Both the position numbers and the translations under genes were made by a program. The notes under the pieces are model-generated. The model saw only the letters and a list, made by a program, of their open reading frames with translations, did no database searches and was not told where the DNA came from. From contig DASUKA010000023.1 of NCBI GenBank assembly GCA_036278935.1, positions 1-20,344 of the forward strand: a DNA stretch of 20,344 nucleotides. Direction: 5' to 3'. The DNA is from DASSNR01 sp036278935 (lineage in GTDB: Bacteria; Gemmatimonadota; Gemmatimonadetes; Gemmatimonadales; Gemmatimonadaceae). Below are positions 1-6,408 of this stretch, in pieces. Numbering within the stretch: position 1 is the stretch's first letter; the number at the start of each line of letters is the position of its first letter.

Positions 1-1
1 G

Positions 2-1873
2 GAGAAGCTGGGAGCCTACCTCCGCGACCTCATCGCGCTGATCCAACGCTACGACTACGCCTTCACACTGTTCGGGCATTTCGGCCAGGGATGCATCCAC
101 AGCCGCATCGCCTTCAACACCAGGACCCCCGAGGGCGTTGCCGCGTACCGTTCATTCATGGAGGAGGCGTCGGACCTGGTCGTCTCCTACGGTGGGTCGC
201 TCTCGGGCGAGCACGGAGACGGCCAGGCGCGGGGCGAACTGCTTCCCAAGATGTTCGGGCCGGAGGTGACGAACGCGTTCCGCGAGTTCAAGTCGATCTG
301 GGATCCTGCCTGGAAGATGAACCCCGGGAAGATCGCCGATCCCTATCCGCTCGACAGCAACCTGCGTGTGGGGCCCGACTACCATCCACTGCCGGTGCTC
401 ACGCACTTCCAGTTCCCCGACGACAACGGAAGTCTGGCGAGAGCGACCGAGCGCTGCTTCGGCGTGGGCAAGTGCCGTCGGTTGGACGAGGGCACCATGT
501 GCCCGAGCTTCATGGTCCTGCGTGAAGAGAAGCACACCACGCGCGGGCGCGCACATCTGCTGTTCGAGATGCTCCGCAGCGAGACGATCACCGATGGCTG
601 GAAGAGCGAAGCGGTAAAGGAGTCGCTCGACTATTGCCTCTGCTGCAAGGGGTGCAAGGGCGACTGCCCGGTGAATGTGGACATGGCCACGTACAAGGCC
701 GAATTCCTCTCGCACTACTACGAGGGACGCCTGCGCCCGCGCAGCGCCTACGCCTTCGGTCTCATCCACCGCTGGTCGCGCCTAGCCGAGCGCGCGCCGG
801 CCGTCGCCAATTTCCTCACGCAGACGCCCGGGCTCGACCGGGCAGCCAAATGGATGGCGGGGATGGCCCACACGCGGAAAATCCCCGCGTATGCATCCAG
901 GACCTTCCGGCGGTGGTGGGAAGAGCGTCCGGCATCGCCGGGGCACGGGCCCACGGACCCGAGCGCACCTCGGCGTCGCGTGCTCCTCTGGCCGGACACG
1001 TTCAACAACTACTTCCATCCGTCCACGCTGCAAGCGGGAGCGGAGGTGTTGGAGCACGCCGGCTGCGACGTCGCCGTACCCATGCAGCGGCTGTGCTGCG
1101 GGCGCCCGCTCTACGACTTCGGAATGCTGGACCGCGCAGAGCGGCAACTGCGCGAGATCCTCGATGCGCTGCGGCCAGACATCCGCGCCGGAACGCCGCT
1201 GGTCGGGCTGGAGCCGAGCTGCGTGGCGGTGTTCCGCGATGAGCTGGTCAACCTTCTTCCGAACGACGAGGACGCCCAGCGGTTGCGAGGGCAAACGTTC
1301 ACCCTCGACGAATTTCTGATGGACAGGGTGGACGGCTACCAGCCTCCGCGGCTCTCCGGCACGGCCGTGGTGCACGCACACTGCCATCATCGCGCGATCA
1401 TGAAGTTCGAAACCGAGCCGCGATTGCTCGGTGCGATGGGACTCGATGTGCACGTGCTCGACTCCGGTTGCTGCGGCATGGCGGGCAGCTTCGGACTCGA
1501 GCGGGGCAGGAAGTACGACGTTGCGATGGGTGCAGGCGAGCGGGTGCTGCTGCCCGCGGTACGGAATGCCACCCGCGATACGCTGGTCATCACGGACGGC
1601 TTCAGCTGCCGCGAGCAGATCGCCCAGTCGACCGACCGCCGGGCGCTGCACACCGCCGAAGTGCTCCAGATGGCGCTGCACCGCGAGCTGATGGCGGAGG
1701 ACCGGGAGCACTCCCCGCCGGAACGGTTGCACGAACGGCTGCAGCCATCCGCGCTCGCGCGGCCGGCCTCGCCGCTCGTCGGGGCCGCCGCTGCCACAGC
1801 CGTGCTGGCACTTGGTGGAGTGGCGGCCTATGCCCTGGCGGCCGCGTTCGGCAACGGGTGGCACCGCGGCTGA
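2..1873 (+). CDS. FAD-linked dehydrogenase / Fe-S fusion protein, YdiJ-like (3' part)
   Basis: The reading frame is open from base 2, so the gene begins upstream and its FAD-binding N-terminus is outside the window. The visible part starts in the FAD-oxidase C-terminal domain (GHFGQGCIHSRI near base 75, GEHGDGQARGELLPKMFGPE near 208). A two-cluster ferredoxin-like region follows: one Cys set at 453-503 (CFGVGKCR...MCPS) and CLCCKGCKGDCP at 634-669. Two cysteine-rich CCG-type units come next (CCGRPLYDFG near 1095, HAHCHH near 1376, CCGMAGSFG near 1469). This order matches GlcD/GlpC-type fusions such as E. coli YdiJ, which oxidise D-2-hydroxyacids (D-2-hydroxyglutarate, D-lactate) and pass electrons through Fe-S centres. 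The substrate cannot be told from sequence. Unusually, the last ~35 residues form a hydrophobic Ala/Leu/Val helix (about 1770-1855) ending in a short basic tail, suggesting a membrane anchor. The stop codon lies in a hairpin shared with the convergent permease gene. Confidence 0.9.
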   Translation, partial: EKLGAYLRDLIALIQRYDYAFTLFGHFGQGCIHSRIAFNTRTPEGVAAYRSFMEEASDLVVSYGGSLSGEHGDGQARGELLPKMFGPEVTNAFREFKSIWDPAWKMNPGKIADPYPLDSNLRVGPDYHPLPVLTHFQFPDDNGSLARATERCFGVGKCRRLDEGTMCPSFMVLREEKHTTRGRAHLLFEMLRSETITDGWKSEAVKESLDYCLCCKGCKGDCPVNVDMATYKAEFLSHYYEGRLRPRSAYAFGLIHRWSRLAERAPAVANFLTQTPGLDRAAKWMAGMAHTRKIPAYASRTFRRWWEERPASPGHGPTDPSAPRRRVLLWPDTFNNYFHPSTLQAGAEVLEHAGCDVAVPMQRLCCGRPLYDFGMLDRAERQLREILDALRPDIRAGTPLVGLEPSCVAVFRDELVNLLPNDEDAQRLRGQTFTLDEFLMDRVDGYQPPRLSGTAVVHAHCHHRAIMKFETEPRLLGAMGLDVHVLDSGCCGMAGSFGLERGRKYDVAMGAGERVLLPAVRNATRDTLVITDGFSCREQIAQSTDRRALHTAEVLQMALHRELMAEDREHSPPERLHERLQPSALARPASPLVGAAAATAVLALGGVAAYALAAAFGNGWHRG

Positions 1874-1902
1874 GCGCGCGTGCCGCGGCCGCGCGCTCAG
1901 CC
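1868..1902. terminator. Bidirectional hairpin between convergent genes
   Basis: Perfect 13-bp inverted repeat GGCTGAGCGCGCG / CGCGCGCTCAGCC (1868-1880 and 1890-1902) with a 9-nt loop. It lies in the 38-bp gap between the dehydrogenase and the permease that end tail to tail. The TGA stop of the plus-strand gene (1871-1873) is inside the left arm. There is no T-tract on either side, so this is not a textbook intrinsic terminator. Its role as a terminator or 3'-end stabiliser is inferred. Confidence 0.6.
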
Positions 1903-1911
1903 CTCGTGGCG

Positions 1912-4629
1912 TCAGCCCTCGTCCAGTGCCACCCTCGGCTCGATGGATGCCGCACGAAGCGCGGGGACGACGCATGCCACGGCAACGCCACCCGCCAGCA
2001 CCGTCACGACAAGGAGCAGCGTGAGCGGATCGAACACCGACACCTGATAGAGGAGTGAGTGGAGCGCGCGCAGCGCGAGCGCGGACATGAGAAGGCCGGC
2101 CACGATGCCGATCCCGGCCAGGCGCACACCCTCGCGCACGATGAGCCGCACCACGCTCGCGTGCGTCGCGCCAAGTGCGCGCCGTACGCCGATCTCCTGC
2201 CGGCGCTGATGTACCGTGTAGGCGATCACGCCGTACAGACCGATCACCGCGAGCGCGAGCGCCGCGGCACCGAACGCGGTCATGAACCCGGTAGCGAATC
2301 GCGCCGTGGCACTCGACTCCCCGATGAGCTCCTCCATCGTCCGCACCTTCGCGATCGGGATCGCGGGGTCCGTCTGCACAATGGCGCCGCGGATGGCGCT
2401 CACCAGCCGCGTGGGATCCCCCGTGGCGCGCACGATGAACTGCATGGTCGAGAAGGAGGGATAGGGATCCTGCGTGTACGGGACGATCATCTCCGGCTGC
2501 GGCCCCTTGGTGAGCGAGTAGCGCCGCAGGTTCCGCGCGACGCCAACGACCGTCATCCACGGTGCGCTCGACGCGGGCGAGCCGCCGAGCTTCAACCGCT
2601 TGCCGAGTGCACTCTCACCCGGCCACAGCCACCGCGCGAGCGATTCGTTCACGATGACCACCGGCAGCGTGTGCTCCTGGTCGGACGCGCTGAAGTCGCG
2701 CCCGGCAATGAGTGTCGTACCCAATGCGGCGAACATGCCCGGACTGGCGATCGTGTAATCGGCGCCCGCTGGGTGCTTGGGGTCGACCGTCGCGAAGGTC
2801 AGGCTGTTCTCCGGCCACATGACGCTCCATTCCTGCGCGCCGCTCAGGGGGAGCGGCTTCCCGACGCCGGCCGCCGCCACGCCGGGGATCGCGCGGAGGC
2901 GCTCGAGTGCCTGGCTGATGAACTGGACCGCTCGCGGGTGCACCATGTACATACCCGGCTGATGCTCCGGGTAGCTCGACTTCGGGAGCGTGACCTCGAA
3001 CGTGATGGCGTGCGCGGGTGTGAAGCCGGTGTCCGACTGGAGCTCGCGCAGCAGGCTCCGGATGAGCAATCCCGAGCCGGCCACCAGCACCACCGAGAGC
3101 GCGATCTCGCCGGCGATCATCGCCCGGCGCGTACGCACCGGCATCCCGCGTCCAGCCCCGCGGCCGGCACGACGGATCAACTGCGCGAGCGACGCCCGGC
3201 CCCCAACCACCGCCGGCACCAGCCCAAAGACGATTCCCGCCGCAAGCGTGACGACCATCGCGGCCAGCGCGATCCGCGCATCGAACCCCACCTCGGCCAG
3301 GCGCGGCAGATGCGTGGGACCGAAGCGACGGACGGCGAGAATCCCGCCGTAGGCGAGCGCCGTGCCGCATGCACCGGCGGTCACCGTGAGCACGATCGCC
3401 TCGATGAGCAGCGCACGCGCGATACGGCCCGGCGAACCACCGAGCGCGGCACGCACCGCGAGCTCGGTGCCCCGCCCCTGCACCCGCGCCAGTAGCAACT
3501 GCGACGCATTCACGCAGGCAATGGCGAGCAGCAGCGCCACCGCCCCCAGCAGCGCGAGCAGCATGGGCGTTACATCGCCCACCATCTGGCGCCGCAACGG
3601 CACCGCGCGCGTGTCCGCCCATCCCTTCCACGCCGGGTTCTGCGATTCCAGCACGCGCGCGAGCCGATCGAGATCCTTCTGCGCGGACGGCACCGGAACG
3701 CCCGACCGGAGCCGCCCCATCACCGCCAGCTCCGACGGCCCCGTCCGAAGCGGCCGCTTGGGCACCCACAGCTCCGCGCGCTCCGGAAACTGAAAGTCCG
3801 CCGGCATGGCGGCGCCCGTGGGGAAGTCGAAGCCGCGGGGCGCCACACCAATCACGGTGAACGGCTGCCCATCCAGCGTGATCGTCCGCCCCACGATCCG
3901 CGGGTCGGCATGGAAGCGCGCCCGCCAGAGCGCGTCGCTCAGCACGACCACGTGATCGGCGCCCGGCAGCTCCTCCTCGGGCCGGAACGTTCGGCCGAGC
4001 TCCGGACGCACGCCGATCGTCTCGAAGAACTCGCTCGTCACCTGCGTACCGTCGATCCGCGCCGCGGTGGCGGCCGCGCCGAGGTTGAAGTAGCGGGGCC
4101 GCATGGCGGTCACCGATGAGAACGCGCGATTATGCGACCGGATCAGATCGAACTGCGCACCCCCTATCGGCTGCTCCGCGAATCCCGCGTTGATCTGGGG
4201 CACGTGCGACCAGATCATCACGATACGATCGGGGTGCGCGAATGGCAGCGGGCGCAGCAGCACGGTGGACACCACGCTGTACGTGGCCGTCGTCGCGCCG
4301 ATGCCGAGGGTGAGGATCAACAGCGTGGACAGCGAGAACACGGGCGCGTGCACCAGGCTGCGCACGGCGTACCGGAAGTCGGTACCCAGCTCCTCCACCC
4401 ACCGCACCCCGCGCGCGTCGCGGTGTGCTTCCTTGTACCGCTCCACGCCGCCGAAGGCGACCAGCGCCCGGCGCCTGGCCTCCACCGGCGACAGTCCGTA
4501 CGCGCGGATCAGATCATCGGTCTCCATCTCCACGTGGAGCCGCATTTCGGCCTCCACATCCTGGTCGAGCGCGCCGCCGCGTACGAGCGCGCGCAGCTGC
4601 CGCGCGATGCGGTGCAGCCACTGGCGCAT
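1912..4629 (-). CDS. ADOP-family (MacB/FtsX-like) duplicated permease with prefix domain
   Basis: A 905-residue membrane protein. Residues 1-75 form a soluble acidic/basic prefix (QDVEAEMRLHVEMETDD...SPVEARRRALVAFGG) typical of permeases of the acidobacterial duplicated orphan permease (ADOP) class. The first membrane helix is about 97-120, followed by a periplasmic MacB-type domain (130-350). Then come an FtsX-like helix cluster (about 356-475), a helix near 504-525, a second periplasmic domain, and a final FtsX cluster (784-905) with the signature RRQEIGVRRALGA. MacB-like relatives couple to an ABC ATPase in export or mechanotransmission, but no ATPase gene lies in the window, hence 'orphan'; the substrate is unknown. 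The ATG at 4629 was preferred to one 26 codons upstream because GGGAGG (4635-4640) lies 5 nt before it and the prefix domain begins there. The gene is convergent with the upstream dehydrogenase and has its own promoter. Confidence 0.88.
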   Translation of the reverse strand: MRQWLHRIARQLRALVRGGALDQDVEAEMRLHVEMETDDLIRAYGLSPVEARRRALVAFGGVERYKEAHRDARGVRWVEELGTDFRYAVRSLVHAPVFSLSTLLILTLGIGATTATYSVVSTVLLRPLPFAHPDRIVMIWSHVPQINAGFAEQPIGGAQFDLIRSHNRAFSSVTAMRPRYFNLGAAATAARIDGTQVTSEFFETIGVRPELGRTFRPEEELPGADHVVVLSDALWRARFHADPRIVGRTITLDGQPFTVIGVAPRGFDFPTGAAMPADFQFPERAELWVPKRPLRTGPSELAVMGRLRSGVPVPSAQKDLDRLARVLESQNPAWKGWADTRAVPLRRQMVGDVTPMLLALLGAVALLLAIACVNASQLLLARVQGRGTELAVRAALGGSPGRIARALLIEAIVLTVTAGACGTALAYGGILAVRRFGPTHLPRLAEVGFDARIALAAMVVTLAAGIVFGLVPAVVGGRASLAQLIRRAGRGAGRGMPVRTRRAMIAGEIALSVVLVAGSGLLIRSLLRELQSDTGFTPAHAITFEVTLPKSSYPEHQPGMYMVHPRAVQFISQALERLRAIPGVAAAGVGKPLPLSGAQEWSVMWPENSLTFATVDPKHPAGADYTIASPGMFAALGTTLIAGRDFSASDQEHTLPVVIVNESLARWLWPGESALGKRLKLGGSPASSAPWMTVVGVARNLRRYSLTKGPQPEMIVPYTQDPYPSFSTMQFIVRATGDPTRLVSAIRGAIVQTDPAIPIAKVRTMEELIGESSATARFATGFMTAFGAAALALAVIGLYGVIAYTVHQRRQEIGVRRALGATHASVVRLIVREGVRLAGIGIVAGLLMSALALRALHSLLYQVSVFDPLTLLLVVTVLAGGVAVACVVPALRAASIEPRVALDEG

Positions 4630-4634
4630 GGGAT

Positions 4635-4640
4635 CCTCCC
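4635..4640 (-). promoter_or_regulatory. Ribosome binding site deciding the permease start
   Basis: On the minus strand GGGAGG is followed by ATCCC and then ATG at 4629. This 5-nt spacing supports the start used here over the upstream in-frame ATG at 4707, which would lie at about the predicted transcription start. Confidence 0.7.
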
Positions 4641-4701
4641 GTGTGTCGTCAAGGGCCCGGCGGTCCGCGCTGAGCCCTGCGCGCGGCCATACCTTGCCAT
4701 T

Positions 4702-4738
4702 CGACAACAGGATTATGGCGGGTGTTGTCGGATGTCAA
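4702..4738 (-). promoter_or_regulatory. Permease promoter with overlapping palindromic operator candidate
   Basis: On the minus strand there is a perfect -35 TTGACA (4738-4733), then 15 nt, then CATAAT (4717-4712) as a -10 with a shorter than optimal spacer. A perfect 8-bp inverted repeat CGACAACA-N13-TGTTGTCG (4702-4709 and 4723-4730) is centred almost exactly on the -10 element. Transcription would start near 4705, giving a leader of about 75 nt before the permease ATG. The arrangement suggests repression, or activation by DNA remodelling. The regulator is not identified. Confidence 0.55.
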
Positions 4739-4851
4739 GGCCTCCGCGGAGCAGACCGCGCAGCGGCGGCCATCCCCGCGCCCGGGCGCCGGTACCTCCG
4801 CCGCGAGCGCACCAGCGGGGGCACACCCACCCGAGGGGCCAGCCAGCCGCG

Positions 4852-5889
4852 TCAGTCCGGAGCCGGCAGCTCGAACGCCTCGGCGATCAGCTCGTACGAG
4901 CGTCGGCGCGCCGCGTGCTCGTAGGTGATGGTCACCGCCATCACCTCATCCGCGCCGTACTCGCGCGCCGCCGCCTCGATGCCCGATCGCACGCGCTCCG
5001 GCGTGCCGACAATCCTCCGCCGCTGCCGGGGGAGCACGCCGAGGTGCGCCGGCGGATGCGCACGCTCGTCCTCCAGGAAACGGAGCGCCGTCTCCACCGG
5101 CGGCACGGCGATGAGCTTCCCTTGATGCAGCAGCGTGAAGGTCATCCGCGAGCTGGCCTCTAATCGCTGCGCCTCGGCGTCCGTCTCCGCGCAGATCACC
5201 CACACCGCCGCTATCACCCGGGGCGACGGCTGCCAGCGCGACGGCGTGAAGTCGCGGCGGTAGCGCGCGGCGATCTCCGCGCCGGCGGGGTTGATGAAAT
5301 CGGCAAAGGCGTAGGGCAGCCCGAGTTGCGCGGCCCAGATGCCGCTCTGCGCAGATGAGCCCAGCAGCCACGGTTCCGGCTGCTCAGGGCGGCCAGATAA
5401 CGCGGCCAGCCGCGCAAAGGGGTGATCTGCCGGCATGGTATCGCCCAGGTAGGCCAGCAGCTCGGCCAACTGCTCGGGGAAATCGTCCGGAGCGGCCTGG
5501 CGCCGGTCGCGCTGGAGGGCGAACGCGGTGGTCGGATCGGTGCCCGGCGCACGGCCGAGTCCCAGGTCAATGCGCTGCGGGAAGAGTGCGCTGAGGGTGC
5601 TGAACGTCTCCGCGACCTTGAGCGGACTGTAATGCGGGAGCATCACCCCGCCGCTCCCTACACGCAGGCGGGAGGTGGCGGCCGCGATCGGCCCGATGAG
5701 CGCTTCCGGGCTCGCGCACGCCAGCATGGGCGTGCCATGGTGCTCGGCCACCCAGTAGCGGTGGTATCCCAGGCGGTCGGCAAGGCGCGCGAGGTCCACG
5801 CTGTTGCGCAACGCCTCGGCGCCGGTGGATCCCTGGGCAATGGGCGACTGGTCGAGCACGCTCAGGCGGAGCGGCAGCGCAGCGGTCAT
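4852..5889 (-). CDS. LLM-class flavin-dependent oxidoreductase (luciferase-like)
   Basis: A 345-residue protein with the layout of single-component-like bacterial luciferase family monooxygenases of the MsnO8/YhbW type. Visible family hallmarks are LSVLDQSPI at the N-terminus, YWVAEHH at 45-51, GSGGVMLPHYSPLKVAE at 78-94 and RIDLGLGRAPGTD at 106-118. Near the C-terminus is a conserved IVGTPERVRSGIEAAAREYGADE stretch. The family forms a TIM barrel that uses reduced FMN (or F420 in some members) to oxidise small organic substrates; the substrate here is unknown. There is no Shine-Dalgarno sequence before the ATG. An 8-bp GC-rich hairpin (5903-5910 with 5924-5931) sits just upstream in the leader. 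The gene stands alone, divergent from the PadR regulator and 222 bp before the ADOP permease that reads in the same direction but has its own promoter. Confidence 0.88.
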   Translation of the reverse strand: MTAALPLRLSVLDQSPIAQGSTGAEALRNSVDLARLADRLGYHRYWVAEHHGTPMLACASPEALIGPIAAATSRLRVGSGGVMLPHYSPLKVAETFSTLSALFPQRIDLGLGRAPGTDPTTAFALQRDRRQAAPDDFPEQLAELLAYLGDTMPADHPFARLAALSGRPEQPEPWLLGSSAQSGIWAAQLGLPYAFADFINPAGAEIAARYRRDFTPSRWQPSPRVIAAVWVICAETDAEAQRLEASSRMTFTLLHQGKLIAVPPVETALRFLEDERAHPPAHLGVLPRQRRRIVGTPERVRSGIEAAAREYGADEVMAVTITYEHAARRRSYELIAEAFELPAPD

Positions 5890-5957
5890 GGGGCTACGCC
5901 CGGCCGGCGGCGGCTCGATCCACCCGCCGGCTTGCCGTCAGCGCCGCGCGCGTCACT

Positions 5958-5985
5958 CGCATAGGGTCATTCACATGAGCTTCAA
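5958..5985 (-). promoter_or_regulatory. Weak promoter candidate for the flavin oxidoreductase
   Basis: Minus strand TTGAAG (5985-5980), 16-nt spacer, TATGCG (5963-5958). The match to the -10 consensus is poor, so this is only a candidate. Transcription would start about 60 nt before the ATG at 5889. Confidence 0.3.
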
Positions 5986-6048
5986 CGCGGCCGAGCCGCC
6001 GGAGGGTTCCCGCGCCGGTTCCCAGGACCGGCCGCCGCAGTGCACGGA

Positions 6049-6077
6049 TTGCTACATAGCTAGCGTCGCTATATATT
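6049..6077 (+). promoter_or_regulatory. Promoter of padR-ADOP operon with overlapping palindrome
   Basis: TTGCTA (6049-6054), a 17-nt spacer and TATATT (6072-6077) form a near-consensus sigma-70 type promoter in otherwise GC-rich DNA. The near-palindrome TACATAGC-N7-GCTATATA (6053-6060 and 6068-6075) occupies the spacer and part of the -10, as expected for an autorepressor site of the downstream PadR protein. The -10 ends only 7 nt before the A of the PadR ATG at 6085, so the predicted transcript begins at or within 1-2 nt of the start codon. Confidence 0.65.
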
Positions 6078-6084
6078 CTCCGCC

Positions 6085-6408
6085 ATGACCTCGCCCACCA
6101 GACCCCTCTCTCCCACTTCCCTCGCCACGCTCAAAGCCATCGCCAACAACGTGCGCCACGGGTTCGATATCATGGATGCCACCGGCCTTCCCAGTGGAAC
6201 CGTCTACCCCGTGCTCGGACGGTTGGAGCGCGCAGGGCTCGTCCGCTCCCACTGGGAAGCCGCCACTGTTGCGCGGCGCGAGAAGCGGCCGCCGCGGCGC
6301 TACTACGAGATCACCGCCGCCGGGGTCCGCGCACTCACACTCTCCATGGAGCATTACCGCACGCTGGGCAGCCGCCGCGGCCCGCTCCCCGCACCGCGAC
6401 GCACATGA
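6085..6408 (+). CDS. PadR-family transcriptional regulator
   Basis: A 107-residue winged-helix protein. Residues about 8-55 give the PadR helix-turn-helix with the typical GTVYPVLGRLERAGLV segment. The wing follows with a basic strand (REKRPPRRYYEITAAGVRAL). There is only a short helical tail, as in small single-domain PadR repressors. It lacks any Shine-Dalgarno sequence and the predicted transcription start coincides with its ATG, so translation is probably leaderless. The stop codon overlaps the start of the next gene (ATGA, 6405-6408). PadR genes next to ADOP permeases are a recurring pair in Acidobacteriota and Gemmatimonadota, so the likely job is to repress its own operon in response to an unknown ligand or membrane stress. 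Confidence 0.9.
   Translation: MTSPTRPLSPTSLATLKAIANNVRHGFDIMDATGLPSGTVYPVLGRLERAGLVRSHWEAATVARREKRPPRRYYEITAAGVRALTLSMEHYRTLGSRRGPLPAPRRT

Noticed and set aside
782..2560. 592-codon minus-strand open frame spanning the dehydrogenase and permease ends
   Set aside because: It crosses a convergent junction and its hairpin, overlaps two real genes in the wrong frame and shows no recognisable domain.
2059..3495. 478-codon plus-strand open frame opposite the first permease
   Set aside because: Antisense shadow; the product is low-complexity Arg/His/Asp-rich, while the minus strand encodes a full permease with clear signatures.
4774..4797. GCGCCCGGGCGC palindrome downstream of the flavin oxidoreductase as a terminator
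   Set aside because: It has no loop and no T-tract, and self-complementary GC runs of this size are expected by chance here.
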